Below are positions 7,254 to 15,480 of a stretch of DNA of 38,745 bases, in pieces. The notes below the pieces were generated by a model, which was not told the DNA's origin, made no database searches, and saw only the letters and a list, made by a program, of their open reading frames with translations. Position 1 is the stretch's first letter, and each line of letters opens with the position of its first letter. The position numbers were made by a program, and so were the translations under genes. Source of the stretch: Cytobacillus gottheilii (GTDB lineage: Bacteria > Bacillota > Bacilli > Bacillales > Cytobacillaceae); NCBI RefSeq assembly GCF_900166665.1, contig NZ_LT800494.1:3199167-3237911 (forward strand), written 5' to 3'.

Positions 7254-8465
7254 TTATAATAATTGATTTTGACTGGCCTGTTTCATAATAAACTTGCCAA
7301 ATCGCTTATTTAAACTTTGATCACAATTCTCTTGTTCATCCTGGCTAAGCGGAAATTGAAGCTTCTGATGAACATAATAGATATTTTCATCATTTTTTTT
7401 AATGATATATAAATGCTCTAATAATAATAAGTACTCCTCCACTGCTTTGGCTTCTTCAGAATGAAGAGCAAGCGGAAATCTTCTGAGTGAAATATTCTTA
7501 TTTCGAACTCTTTTATAAAAGGAAGCTACAGCATCACTAATTGTAAATGTTTGTTTCTTTAAAACAACATCAAGTATTAAATAGGTTTGCCAAAGTATAG
7601 GCGGTGTCTGTATATTTGGTGAGTGAAAAACCGGAAGACCAATTTCAGAAGGAAGAGAGGTGGGGGAAATACCTTGATTATATAATTCGTATAAAAGCTC
7701 CCTGCTAAAAGAGCTATGACTGACTGCTGCAAAATTTTTTTGCTTTCTAATCATAGCTAGCCATTTTTGAAAAGATAAAGGTGCTGATTCATCTGGTATT
7801 TGAAGGATATCGGAGGTGCAGGTATTTTTTAGCGGTTTAATGAGCATTTGTGCAAAAGCATTTTTCGCAGAATATGGCAGAGGGTTTTTAATGAAAATAA
7901 AGTGCTTGGTGTTAGGGCAAAAGGATAAAATCATCCAAGACTTTTTCTGATGCTGTGTAAGAAATAGATAATTAAATTGGGTAAGTGAAATTCTGTTGTA
8001 ATCTAACCGTTTGAATTTATTAGCTCCCAAGATCCAAATGGGAATGATCCCTGCTTTTAGATATGATTGAGTACGCTTGTAAAACAAATCATCTGCTATA
8101 GCAGAACATTGAAACTCAATTGCATATAGCTGCTTTTGAAGCCTGAATCCGATATCTGCCCGCTGCTGAATATCAGGATAATAACATTCCAAGACAGAAG
8201 AAATACCCTCCTGTTTAAGCCAATTGTAAAGCTGGACCTTTCCATTTAAATGATATTGTGACTCATTTTCATAGCTTTCCGGACACCTCGAATGCATTTG
8301 ATGAGCAAAGTGAGGAATTCGTTTTTCTCCTGCTTTTACAATCACTGGTTTAGCACATTCACGGCAATAATAGGGACCTTTCTCCTTCAGTGAGTTGATC
8401 TCGGATCTGGAGTATGACCGAAAAAGCGAAATAACCTCTCCTAAACCATTTACTGCAGTTAACAT
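7254..8465 (-). CDS. coiA: Competence protein CoiA
   Basis: A 403-residue competence protein required in transformation, thought to act on incoming DNA with the recombination machinery. An N-terminal zinc-finger-like part contains CRECAKPV and a later HFAH. A restriction-endonuclease-like core follows, with ADIGF and YAIEFQCS (the D...ExQ pattern of PD-(D/E)xK nucleases) between about residues 100 and 120. The ATG at 8465 has GGGAG 7 bases upstream; Met codons at 8471 and further upstream fit less well. It is flanked by mecA and pepF as in B. subtilis. I saw no clear ComK box pair in the 400 bp upstream, though ComK control would be expected. Confidence 0.9.
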   Translation of the reverse strand: MLTAVNGLGEVISLFRSYSRSEINSLKEKGPYYCRECAKPVIVKAGEKRIPHFAHQMHSRCPESYENESQYHLNGKVQLYNWLKQEGISSVLECYYPDIQQRADIGFRLQKQLYAIEFQCSAIADDLFYKRTQSYLKAGIIPIWILGANKFKRLDYNRISLTQFNYLFLTQHQKKSWMILSFCPNTKHFIFIKNPLPYSAKNAFAQMLIKPLKNTCTSDILQIPDESAPLSFQKWLAMIRKQKNFAAVSHSSFSRELLYELYNQGISPTSLPSEIGLPVFHSPNIQTPPILWQTYLILDVVLKKQTFTISDAVASFYKRVRNKNISLRRFPLALHSEEAKAVEEYLLLLEHLYIIKKNDENIYYVHQKLQFPLSQDEQENCDQSLNKRFGKFIMKQASQNQLL

Positions 8466-8869
8466 GAACATTCTCCCTTCTTTTCCTTTCCACAGATACA
8501 TTAACAGCACAGGAGAAAGCCTAGCTAGTGCTGTTTTAACAGAAAGTTTAAATACAAGGCTGTTTTTGCAACCTTTGTTGCTTTTACATTAATGTACAAA
8601 GATTTCCACTTCAGAGTACTCGTTTTCCGGCGTTGGCGGTGCTGAGCAGGAGGCTCAAAAGACATATTACTAAAATGCTTCTTTAAAAAGGACTTGTTAA
8701 AATAAGAATTTTGCTCAGAAAAGAGCCAATTACAAATAAGGACGTTATTCTAAGCTTGACCATTTTCTTATCCCTAGTAGTTCGAGAGGATCATGCATAA
8801 TTCCTTTGCCTTCTAAGAGATTTTTATACATTTGATGCATACATAAAAGCAAGCGAATCAAAAAAAAAA
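8466..8869. other. Intergenic region between coiA and mecA; possible remnant of a Bacillus repeat
   Basis: About 400 bp without a gene. A GC-richer patch at about 8617-8655 (GGCGGTGCTGAGC, then GGAGGCTC) resembles part of a GC-rich intergenic repeat that I recall as common in Bacillus genomes, much degraded. A small dyad GCAAC/GTTGC lies near 8564-8581. The rest is AT-rich and without recognised signals. Confidence 0.3.
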
Positions 8870-8893
8870 AACGATTTCATCGCTGAAATCGTT
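8870..8893 (-). terminator. Terminator of mecA
   Basis: AACGATTTCA (8870-8879), loop TCGC and TGAAATCGTT (8884-8893). On the minus strand it is followed by a long U run, the complement of the A run at 8860-8869. Confidence 0.9.
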
Positions 8894-8898
8894 TTGAC

Positions 8899-9567
8899 TT
8901 ATTTAAAGTATTTACGAAGCTCTACAAATACATCGTCTTCAATGATTGTTTTTCCATACTCTGTAATCATATGAATGGTTACCCGCGCATCATAACCGTA
9001 TTCAAGGATTATACTGAGAAGATTGTTGACATCTGCTGTGTCAAACAATTCTTCATCAAAATCTAAAAATAAAAAGTAGCTATCCTCATAGGAATACAAG
9101 GTTGTATTAATGGAATCAAGATCCATTCTTTTGGATAAAGAAATAAGATCCTCAAAATTCTTGAATGTGATTAGATATTGAAGATTTCTTTCATGCTGTT
9201 CGTCTTCCTCTGTTTCCTCAGGTGAATTATAATGATGATCCAGCATTTCTTCAATTCTTTCGTCTACAGGTCGATCCTGTTCACTTTCATCGTGAACTGG
9301 AAGCTCTAATTTTTGACCATCTTTTGAAAGCTGTGCCCTAGTTACAAGTACTTCTAAGCCTTTATCCAGTGCTTGAACCTGTATCCATAGCGGTCCTTCC
9401 GCAAAGAAATCTTCTTCACGATGTACCTCATCCATCATCTCCCAAAAGAGCTCTTCACTTCTTTCACGATTATACCAAATCTCTTCGCGATCAAAGCCTC
9501 TTTCTTCTATATCAATGTAAGAAATGTAAAACTTAACTGTATGATCGTTAATACGTTCGATTTCCAT
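8899..9567 (-). CDS. mecA: Adaptor protein MecA
   Basis: A 222-residue adaptor that delivers ComK and other substrates to ClpC-ClpP, keeping competence off, and activates ClpC assembly. The N-terminal substrate-binding part (about 1-85) begins MEIERINDHTVKFYI as in the family. An acidic linker (about 95-125) follows. The C-terminal ClpC-binding part (about 127-222) contains FKNFEDLISLSKR and ends EYGKTIIEDDVFVELRKYF. The ATG lies 9 bases after GGGAG. It is monocistronic with its own terminator and sits between coiA and spx as in B. subtilis. Confidence 0.95.
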   Translation of the reverse strand: MEIERINDHTVKFYISYIDIEERGFDREEIWYNRERSEELFWEMMDEVHREEDFFAEGPLWIQVQALDKGLEVLVTRAQLSKDGQKLELPVHDESEQDRPVDERIEEMLDHHYNSPEETEEDEQHERNLQYLITFKNFEDLISLSKRMDLDSINTTLYSYEDSYFLFLDFDEELFDTADVNNLLSIILEYGYDARVTIHMITEYGKTIIEDDVFVELRKYFK

Positions 9568-9885
9568 ACAATAACTCTCCCTTCTGGCTATGGTTGAAGG
9601 GACTTTTGACCCCTAAATAGTTGCTTTTTTTCCATATACCCAGTATAGAACAGGTTAATCTGTTTTAACCATTCTTTTAGAGCAAAGGCAAAATGTTAAG
9701 TCCAAATTATGTGCCTTGTACTTATATTTTATGATAAAAACAGAATAAAGGGAATTAAAAAAGCATGAATCCGTAAAAACCGTTATATGCCTAATTCCTC
9801 TTTAAAGTGGTTAATGTATTTTAACAGAAATATTGCACATCTACAAGGAAAGAGAACTATGTCTAGGCTTATGAACATAAACAAA
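9568..9885. other. Intergenic region upstream of mecA
   Basis: About 320 bp without a gene. A minus-strand TATACT (complement at 9642-9647) may be the mecA -10. Immediately upstream of it, overlapping dyads GGTTAA/TTAACC (9653-9658 and 9665-9670) and AACAG/CTGTT occupy the spacer and -35 zone. The remainder up to the spx terminator shows nothing I recognise. Confidence 0.35.
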
Positions 9886-9914
9886 AACCTTCTTTCAAAT
9901 ATTGAAAGAAGGTT
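9886..9914 (-). terminator. Terminator of spx
   Basis: AACCTTCTTTCAA (9886-9898), 3-base loop and TTGAAAGAAGGTT (9902-9914), followed on the minus strand by a U-rich tract. Confidence 0.88.
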
Positions 9915-9922
9915 AAAACATA

Positions 9923-10318
9923 TTAATTAACTAGGCGCTGTGCTTCACGAAGCTGATACGTACGTACCTTTCTTGGAAGGAAACGTCTGATTTCATCTTC
10001 ATTATAACCCACCTGTAAACGCTTCTCGTCAATAATGATCGGACGTCTTAACAGGCCAGGATTTTCTTTTATTAATTCAAATAAATTTTGAAGAGGCATT
10101 GTCTCCAGATTTACATCTAATTTTTGGAACGTTTTTGAACGAGTTGAAATGATTTCATCTGTTCCATCCTCTGTCATTCGCAGAATTTCTTTAATTTCTT
10201 CAATGGATAATGGCTCAGAAAAGATGTTTCTTTCCTTATAAGGAATTTCATGCTCCTCTAACCATTGTTTCGCTTTTCTGCAAGATGTGCAACTTGGTGA
10301 AGTGTATAATGTGACCAT
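9923..10318 (-). CDS. spx: Redox-responsive transcriptional regulator Spx
   Basis: A 131-residue ArsC-like regulator that binds the RNA polymerase alpha C-terminal domain under disulfide stress and switches on thiol-homeostasis genes. The redox switch Cys10-x-x-Cys13 is intact, as are Gly52, needed for alpha contact, and Arg92 in RRPI. The C-terminus ends REAQRLVN; the family's ClpXP-sensitive tail is here. Its adaptor gene spxH is in this window. The nearest ribosome-site match, AAGGGAG, ends 14 bases before the ATG, longer than usual. The intervening GTG and TTG lead straight to a stop, so the ATG must be the start. The leader contains three 12 bp tandem repeats. Confidence 0.96.
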   Translation of the reverse strand: MVTLYTSPSCTSCRKAKQWLEEHEIPYKERNIFSEPLSIEEIKEILRMTEDGTDEIISTRSKTFQKLDVNLETMPLQNLFELIKENPGLLRRPIIIDEKRLQVGYNEDEIRRFLPRKVRTYQLREAQRLVN

Positions 10319-10339
10319 TTTACAAATTCACACTCCCTT

Positions 10340-10371
10340 AATTTAGACATATTATTAGATCTATTATTAGA
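10340..10371 (-). repeat. 12 bp tandem repeats in the spx leader
   Basis: On the minus strand TCTAATAATAGA (complement at 10360-10371) is followed by TCTAATAATATG (10348-10359) and a partial TCTAAATT (10340-10347), just upstream of the ribosome site. They could be a regulator binding array or a leader RNA element. Confidence 0.55.
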
Positions 10372-10721
10372 TTTTTTTCTTGTTTATAAAACTCGGAGCT
10401 TTGTAAATTAAAATCACTTTAAAAAAGTAATTTGTATTATCTATTATACACTACAAGAAGCCCATATGGTATAAGTTTTTATAAACACTCTAAAAGAATG
10501 AGTTTCATCTTTTAGTTTAAACAATAATAACTTGTTACAATATATAAGACGAATGAAGATTAAAAAAGTTTCATATTTCTTTTAAAATAGGAAATCGTTC
10601 ACAAAGTATTCACAATTTCTTTTCTGTTGCGTTAATTCTATAGATCAAATTCCCCTTTTCACAAAGAATTAAACATCAATTAGCTTTTATTTTCTCAATT
10701 AAAGATAATAAATTGAAAAAA
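10372..10721. other. Intergenic region upstream of spx, with candidate -10 element
   Basis: About 350 bp of very AT-rich sequence with no gene. The minus strand carries TATAAT in AGTGTATAATAG near 10440-10447, a likely -10 of a promoter directly upstream of spx, but no good -35 is seen 17 bases away. I could not identify convincing PerR or YodB boxes, which control the equivalent B. subtilis promoter. Confidence 0.35.
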
Positions 10722-10743
10722 CACAGCTCAAAAATGAGCTGTG
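10722..10743 (-). terminator. Terminator of yjbC
   Basis: CACAGCTCA (10722-10730), AAAA and TGAGCTGTG (10735-10743), followed on the minus strand by a U run. In B. subtilis yjbC and spx are co-transcribed in part; read-through here would have to pass this hairpin. Confidence 0.85.
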
Positions 10744-10778
10744 CAATTTATATATATACGATTGTATACATTTTAAAC

Positions 10779-11354
10779 TTATAATGAATCAAGTACATTC
10801 TTTCCATCTTCATCTTCATTAAAAGTAAGAACTTCATCAACCTTTTGATAGGATTCTCCATAAAATTGTTTATCCTTATATGTGTGAACAAGTTCATACG
10901 TAGTCTTCATCGCTTCATAAATGGTTTCCTCAGATTCATCATGAGGTGCCCAAAAGAGAATTTCCATAGCGTTTATTTCTTTAGTTGCCAGGGATCGTCT
11001 GCGGTATCCAATTGACTGAGCATGTCTAAAGCCTTCACGCTTATAAAAGCGCAAGCGCTTCTCTGTATCAGTATCATCATAATTAACTGGTTCAACTTCT
11101 AAAATAATCGGCTTCCCTTTTTCCTTCATTTCTGCAAGGAGTTTCCTACCTAACCCTTGCCCACGTGCTTTTTTTGATACAAATAAATAATCAATAAAAA
11201 CGAAGTGATCGATCTCTACATACATTAAAACATGATAGGGACCTTCATCTTTGTGATAAATCTCTGACTGTTCATCGAGCAATGTTTCCATATGCTCCTT
11301 TGATTTCATTTCTTCAATCGGAAAATATTGATTTAACTTTTCATACCAATGCAT
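10779..11354 (-). CDS. yjbC: GNAT-family acetyltransferase YjbC
   Basis: A 191-residue predicted N-acetyltransferase. The acetyl-CoA binding motif A is seen at residues 64-70 (RGQGLGR) after the LFVSKKA strand, and ILEVEPVNYDD and LRFYKREGF complete the GNAT core. The C-terminal 50 residues are charged and probably specific to this family. The substrate is unknown; B. subtilis yjbC is a stress-induced gene upstream of spx. The ATG at 11354 has AAAGGAG in front. Confidence 0.85.
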   Translation of the reverse strand: MHWYEKLNQYFPIEEMKSKEHMETLLDEQSEIYHKDEGPYHVLMYVEIDHFVFIDYLFVSKKARGQGLGRKLLAEMKEKGKPIILEVEPVNYDDTDTEKRLRFYKREGFRHAQSIGYRRRSLATKEINAMEILFWAPHDESEETIYEAMKTTYELVHTYKDKQFYGESYQKVDEVLTFNEDEDGKNVLDSL

Positions 11355-11588
11355 GGATCTTCTCCTTTTTTCACCTAGTATTAACCAGGTAAAGTATTTT
11401 TTCCAGCATGATAAGCTCCCAGCTTTCCGCTCATTATTGTATACATAGCTTATTATTTGTTAGATGGCTTTTATTGTATCAAGACCCTCCTGCATACATA
11501 ATGCATCTAATGAAGTATTTGTTATTTAAAGAAGGTTCATACATACCATTATAAATACTAAACAAGATTAAAATAAGAGAGAGACAAA
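11355..11588 (+). promoter_or_regulatory. Intergenic region with candidate plus-strand promoter at 11474-11502
   Basis: TTGTAT (11474-11479), a 17-base spacer and CATAAT (11497-11502) could drive the small plus-strand frame at 11589. The rest of this 230 bp shows only the yjbC ribosome site. Confidence 0.35.
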
Positions 11589-11780
11589 TTGTATACTTCT
11601 GTAAAATTACAGCCTGAGAAGAAAGGTGGAGGTTTATCTTATAAAAATTCTCTGCATACTTTATTCATGCCAGATACCCTTAATAAAGAACATCTGAAAA
11701 GTGCAGAGCTGGAAGATTGGTGCAAGCAGCGACTGCTCGACCCTTATTATCATAACGTATTAAAGTCTTTTGTCAAATGA
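11589..11780 (+). CDS. Possible small protein of unknown function
   Basis: A 63-codon frame starting with TTG after a weak AAGAGAGAGAC ribosome-site match. An in-frame stop lies 15 bases before the start, so it cannot extend further. An internal ATG at 11667 would give 37 residues. The product is hydrophilic; the part LNKEHLKSAELEDWCKQRL looks like a charged helix, followed by an aromatic DPYYHNVL stretch. I do not recognise the family. It is the only plus-strand frame between yjbC and the DUF4015 gene and has a plausible promoter about 80 bp upstream. It has no plus-strand terminator of its own; the hairpin beyond it is oriented for the opposite strand. It could also be a chance frame. Confidence 0.4.
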   Translation: MYTSVKLQPEKKGGGLSYKNSLHTLFMPDTLNKEHLKSAELEDWCKQRLLDPYYHNVLKSFVK

Positions 11781-11800
11781 CACTGCAGACCCCAAAAAAG

Positions 11801-11837
11801 AGCCCGATTGTTAGTAGATATGTCTAACAATCAGGCT
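11801..11837 (-). terminator. Terminator of the DUF4015 gene
   Basis: AGCCCGATTGTTAG (11801-11814) with CTAACAATCAGGCT (11824-11837), one mismatch on this strand. On the minus strand it is followed by CTCTTTTTT. Confidence 0.8.
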
Positions 11838-11888
11838 GTATTCTGCCTATTAAAATCATTATTGTAAAAAAGTTTATTGGGCGATCAT

Positions 11889-13106
11889 TTACTTGTCTAA
11901 TGGTGTATAATCGACATTTTCTGTATAAGAATTCCCAGCGTTCCATAGTAGAAATTCGTTAATCCCGTTTTCATTAAGTGCTTTTATTTGGGCCTCAACC
12001 TCTTCCGCCCCATATACTTTGTAATTCCCGCTGCCCAAATAAGAGGCTGTAAAATCCTGAAGCCACGGCCTTGAGATAGGAGGCGAATCCAGTTCATTCA
12101 GCTTTTTATTTTCAAGTTTTGCATATTCAGTAACTAACTTGTATGGCTCTAAATCTGGCTTAGCAATCCCAAAATAGGAGGTCCAGTGACTTGGATAAAT
12201 CATAGAGGAAATTACATCAACGTTTTCAGAAATCTTTGAGAAGTTTTGACCAATTCCGGGAGCCTCGGGCAACGTTGCAGAATACCCAAAGATATCTACT
12301 GAAACCTCTACATCATAAGGCTCTAACTTTTCTTTTGCATATGCGACAAAATCTGTTACTGCACTAACTCTTTTCTGAACATTTTCAGTTGACTCATCCG
12401 TATATTCACCATGATTATAGCTTAAATCTTTATCTCGTGTTTCAAAGCCTTCTGGAAAACGTACATAATCAAACTGAATTTCCTGAAAGCCCATCTTCGC
12501 CGCTTCAATCGCAAGGTCAACATTATAATCCCACACTTCTTTTACAAAAGGATTTACAAATGACTCACCTCGGCCATTTTTCCAGACTTGATCACCATCT
12601 TTAAAAGACCACTCTGGTTTCTTATTCGCAAGTTCTGTATCCTTAAATACAACGACCCTTGCTATAGGATAGATCTGATTCTCTTCCAGGGTAGCCATCA
12701 TAGATTGAGGATCCTTTATGTATGGTTTCGCAATCGATGCATACTCAGATTCCTCATCAGGTATGTAGGTCAAATTTCCCCAATCATCCTTAATGTCAAT
12801 AACCATTGCATTTAAGTCACTTCCATTAATTAAATCGATTAACCTGTTAAATCTTTCGCCTCCTGCAGAATGACCAGTTACATACACCCCTCTAACAGCA
12901 TCTGGATAGTTGAATGTATAACCGGAATCAAATGTAAACCTGGTAAGGACTTCTGGCAGCTCTCTTTTTAATTCAAAGTATTCTTTCTGCGGCAATGTAC
13001 TGCTGACCTTTACAGCATCCTCTGCGAATAGCGGCTTAGGTGCCAGATTGAATACGCATAAGAACACTACTATACTAATAATGTTCATAAATATCTTGTT
13101 TTTCAT
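11889..13106 (-). CDS. Secreted putative glycoside hydrolase, DUF4015 family
   Basis: A 405-residue exported protein. Residues 1-28 form a signal peptide (MKNKIF, a hydrophobic core, then a LFA-ED cleavage site). The mature part has the (beta/alpha)8-barrel features of the DUF4015 putative glycoside hydrolases. These include RGVYVTGHSAGG, the NAMVIDIKDDWG strand, FQEIQFDYVRFP, SVDIFGYS and SSMIYPSHW, with acidic residues at strand ends where catalytic carboxylates would sit. Substrate is unknown; a cell-wall or extracellular polysaccharide is likely. The ATG at 13106 has GGGGAGGA 7 bases upstream; a longer frame to 13190 lacks one. It stands alone with its own terminator between opp and yjbC, where B. 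subtilis carries yjbB, so this is a lineage-specific insertion or replacement. Confidence 0.85.
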   Translation of the reverse strand: MKNKIFMNIISIVVFLCVFNLAPKPLFAEDAVKVSSTLPQKEYFELKRELPEVLTRFTFDSGYTFNYPDAVRGVYVTGHSAGGERFNRLIDLINGSDLNAMVIDIKDDWGNLTYIPDEESEYASIAKPYIKDPQSMMATLEENQIYPIARVVVFKDTELANKKPEWSFKDGDQVWKNGRGESFVNPFVKEVWDYNVDLAIEAAKMGFQEIQFDYVRFPEGFETRDKDLSYNHGEYTDESTENVQKRVSAVTDFVAYAKEKLEPYDVEVSVDIFGYSATLPEAPGIGQNFSKISENVDVISSMIYPSHWTSYFGIAKPDLEPYKLVTEYAKLENKKLNELDSPPISRPWLQDFTASYLGSGNYKVYGAEEVEAQIKALNENGINEFLLWNAGNSYTENVDYTPLDK

Positions 13107-13430
13107 ATTTGCATCCTCCCCTCTATCTCTCCGTACCCTTTTGTACAGTGTATCAATCTTTCGACAAGAAATTAATACATTTACAGACAAATTTTTTATT
13201 TAGACACTATTTATCTTCTAATTAAAGGAATTATTAAAAGTAATACAATTAATTGAAAATTTATAATAGTAATTACATTGCTTATAGTGTATGATAATTA
13301 AAAGTAAGTTAATGGTTCAAAGGACTAAAGGATAACTGAATATTTAATTTATAAAGTTAATTGTATTATGGAAGAAACTTAAGATAACTATTCTCCTACT
13401 TCTTAAAAACAGCTGTCCTGCTAAGAAAAA

Positions 13431-13459
13431 AAACGATCTCCTATTTAAAGAGATCGTTT
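13431..13459 (-). terminator. Terminator of the opp operon
   Basis: AAACGATCTC (13431-13440) and GAGATCGTTT (13450-13459), followed on the minus strand by a U run. Confidence 0.88.
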
Positions 13460-13464
13460 CAAGA

Positions 13465-14400
13465 TTAATGCTTATATTGTGCTTGATACTGTTTTAATTC
13501 CTTTTCAGAACAGTATACATAATGTCCTGGGGCCACCTCGCGCATTTCTAGTTTTTCATCTGAAGCATATTTATGCACAGCTGGATCATAGGATTTACGC
13601 TTACGTGTACGCTCAGACTCAGGGTCTGGAAGTGGAATAGCAGATAACAGTGACTGTGTGTAAGGATGAATCGGATTATTGTATAAATCTTCGGCAGTAG
13701 CAAGTTCTACTAGTTTCCCGAAATACATTACACCAATTCGATCACTTATATACTTAACCATTGAAAGATCATGGGCAATGAATAAGTATGTTAGACCTTT
13801 TTCACGCTGCAGTTTTTTCATTAGGTTAACAACCTGAGCCTGGATAGAAACATCCAATGCAGAAATTGGTTCATCAGCAATAATAAATTCTGGATCTACA
13901 GCTAATGCACGAGCAATTCCGATACGCTGTCTTTGACCGCCGGAAAACTCATGCGGATAACGGTTGGCGTGTTCTTTATTTAATCCAACTGTTTCTAATA
14001 ACTCATAAACCTTCTCCATACGATCTTTCTTTGAACTTGCAAGGCCGTGTATATCAATGCCTTCAGCGATAATATCTGCTACGGTCATACGCGGGTTTAA
14101 AGAAGCATATGGATCTTGGAAAATCATTTGCATTTTGCGGTTAAACTTTTTCAGCTCTTTTGCAGATTTTTTCCCATGAACATTTTCATTTTCAAACAAT
14201 ACTTCTCCGTCTGTTGCATCATAAAGGCGAATGATTGTTCGTCCAGTTGTTGATTTACCGCAGCCGGATTCACCAACAAGACCTAATGTCTCACCTTTGT
14301 ATATGTCAAACGTAATGCCATCAACAGCTTTAACCATATTTGGTTTGCCGACATTGAAGTGCTGCTTTAAATTTTTAATTTCTAAAAGTTTTTCAGACAT
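13465..14400 (-). CDS. oppF: Oligopeptide ABC transporter ATP-binding protein OppF
   Basis: A 311-residue ATPase subunit pairing with OppD to drive oligopeptide import. Walker A is GESGCGKST (near residue 42-50), the signature is FSGGQRQR, Walker B is [12 protein letters not shown] and the switch histidine lies in IAHD. After [18 protein letters not shown] the C-terminus differs from AppF: it lacks the cysteine cluster GCxFxxRCPxxxxxC and instead ends [12 protein letters not shown]. The start lies 2 bases after the oppD stop, with AAGGAGGG upstream. It is the last gene of oppABCDF. In B. subtilis Opp imports nutrient peptides and signalling peptides (PhrA, CSF) for competence and sporulation. 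Confidence 0.95.
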   Translation of the reverse strand: MSEKLLEIKNLKQHFNVGKPNMVKAVDGITFDIYKGETLGLVGESGCGKSTTGRTIIRLYDATDGEVLFENENVHGKKSAKELKKFNRKMQMIFQDPYASLNPRMTVADIIAEGIDIHGLASSKKDRMEKVYELLETVGLNKEHANRYPHEFSGGQRQRIGIARALAVDPEFIIADEPISALDVSIQAQVVNLMKKLQREKGLTYLFIAHDLSMVKYISDRIGVMYFGKLVELATAEDLYNNPIHPYTQSLLSAIPLPDPESERTRKRKSYDPAVHKYASDEKLEMREVAPGHYVYCSEKELKQYQAQYKH

Positions 14401-14402
14401 TA

Positions 14403-15470
14403 TTATTTACCCTCCTTAACAAGAACAGGCTTTTCGAAGTTAGAGGATAATTTACGTACACGCTTCATAACAGATTCTGGCGGATTCACTTGAGGTGCAT
14501 CCGGATGAAGCAGCCATGTTTTTGCAAAATGAGTTTCAGAAATTTGGAACATTGGCGGTTCTTCTTCAAAGTCAATTGCCAACGCATATTGATTACGAGC
14601 AGCAAAAGCATCTCCTTTAGGCGGATTTGTTAAATCCGGAGGTGTACCTGGAATGGCAGCAAGCTCTGCATCATTATCGTTTTCAAGACTTGGCATCGAA
14701 GCAAGCAAGCCCCATGTATACGGATGACGCGGATCGTAGAAAATTTCATCAACTGTTCCCATTTCAACGATTTGTCCAGCATACATGACAGCAACACGAT
14801 CGGCAACGTTAGCAACGACACCAAGATCATGTGTAATAAAGATGATTGAAGTATCCATCTTATTTTGCAATTCTTTCATTAAATCAAGAATTTGCGCTTG
14901 AATTGTTACATCGAGTGCAGTTGTTGGCTCATCGGCAATCAAAAGCTTAGGGCTAGCCGCCAAAGCAATTGCGATCATAGCACGCTGTCTCATACCGCCA
15001 GAGAATTCGTGAGGATACTGAACTACGCGTTTTTCCGGCATCGGAATACCAACAAGGCGAAGCAATTCTGTTGCACGATTTTTCGCTTCTTGCTTAGACA
15101 TATTTTGATGCTTAATTAGAACTTCCATAATTTGAGTACCCACACGCATAGTTGGGTTTAAAGAAGTCATTGGATCTTGGAAGATCATACTGATTTCTTT
15201 TCCGCGGATGCTTTCCATTTCTTTTTCCGTTTTTGGAACAATGTCGTCTCCGTTGAAAAGAATTTGTCCGCCTGTAATTTGTCCAGGAGGCATTGGTATA
15301 AGTTTCATAATGGTCTGGGAGGTTACACTTTTACCCGAACCAGATTCACCTACAATAGCAAGTGTCTCACCTTTATGAAGATCAAAGCTCACACCACGAA
15401 CTGCTTGAACTTGTCCTCCATAAGTTTGGAATGAGACCTTTAAATCTTTGACTTCAAGTATTTTTTCCAT
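14403..15470 (-). CDS. oppD: Oligopeptide ABC transporter ATP-binding protein OppD
   Basis: A 355-residue ATPase partner of OppF. Walker A GESGSGKS, signature FSGGMRQR and Walker [13 protein letters not shown] are intact, followed by [10 protein letters not shown]. The oligopeptide-type C-terminal extension [15 protein letters not shown] is present. The usual cysteine cluster is absent and the tail carries a longer insertion ([21 protein letters not shown]). The start chosen is the ATG at 15470 ([12 protein letters not shown]), with AGGAG upstream and 10 bases after the oppC stop. The longer frame to 15521 would overlap oppC without a ribosome site. Confidence 0.95.
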   Translation of the reverse strand: MEKILEVKDLKVSFQTYGGQVQAVRGVSFDLHKGETLAIVGESGSGKSVTSQTIMKLIPMPPGQITGGQILFNGDDIVPKTEKEMESIRGKEISMIFQDPMTSLNPTMRVGTQIMEVLIKHQNMSKQEAKNRATELLRLVGIPMPEKRVVQYPHEFSGGMRQRAMIAIALAASPKLLIADEPTTALDVTIQAQILDLMKELQNKMDTSIIFITHDLGVVANVADRVAVMYAGQIVEMGTVDEIFYDPRHPYTWGLLASMPSLENDNDAELAAIPGTPPDLTNPPKGDAFAARNQYALAIDFEEEPPMFQISETHFAKTWLLHPDAPQVNPPESVMKRVRKLSSNFEKPVLVKEGK

Positions 15471-15480
15471 ATTCTCACTC

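Noticed and set aside
11623..11637. Strong ribosome-site-like AGGTGGAGG inside the 63-codon frame
   Set aside because: No ATG, GTG or TTG follows at 5-10 bases in any frame, so it does not define another start.
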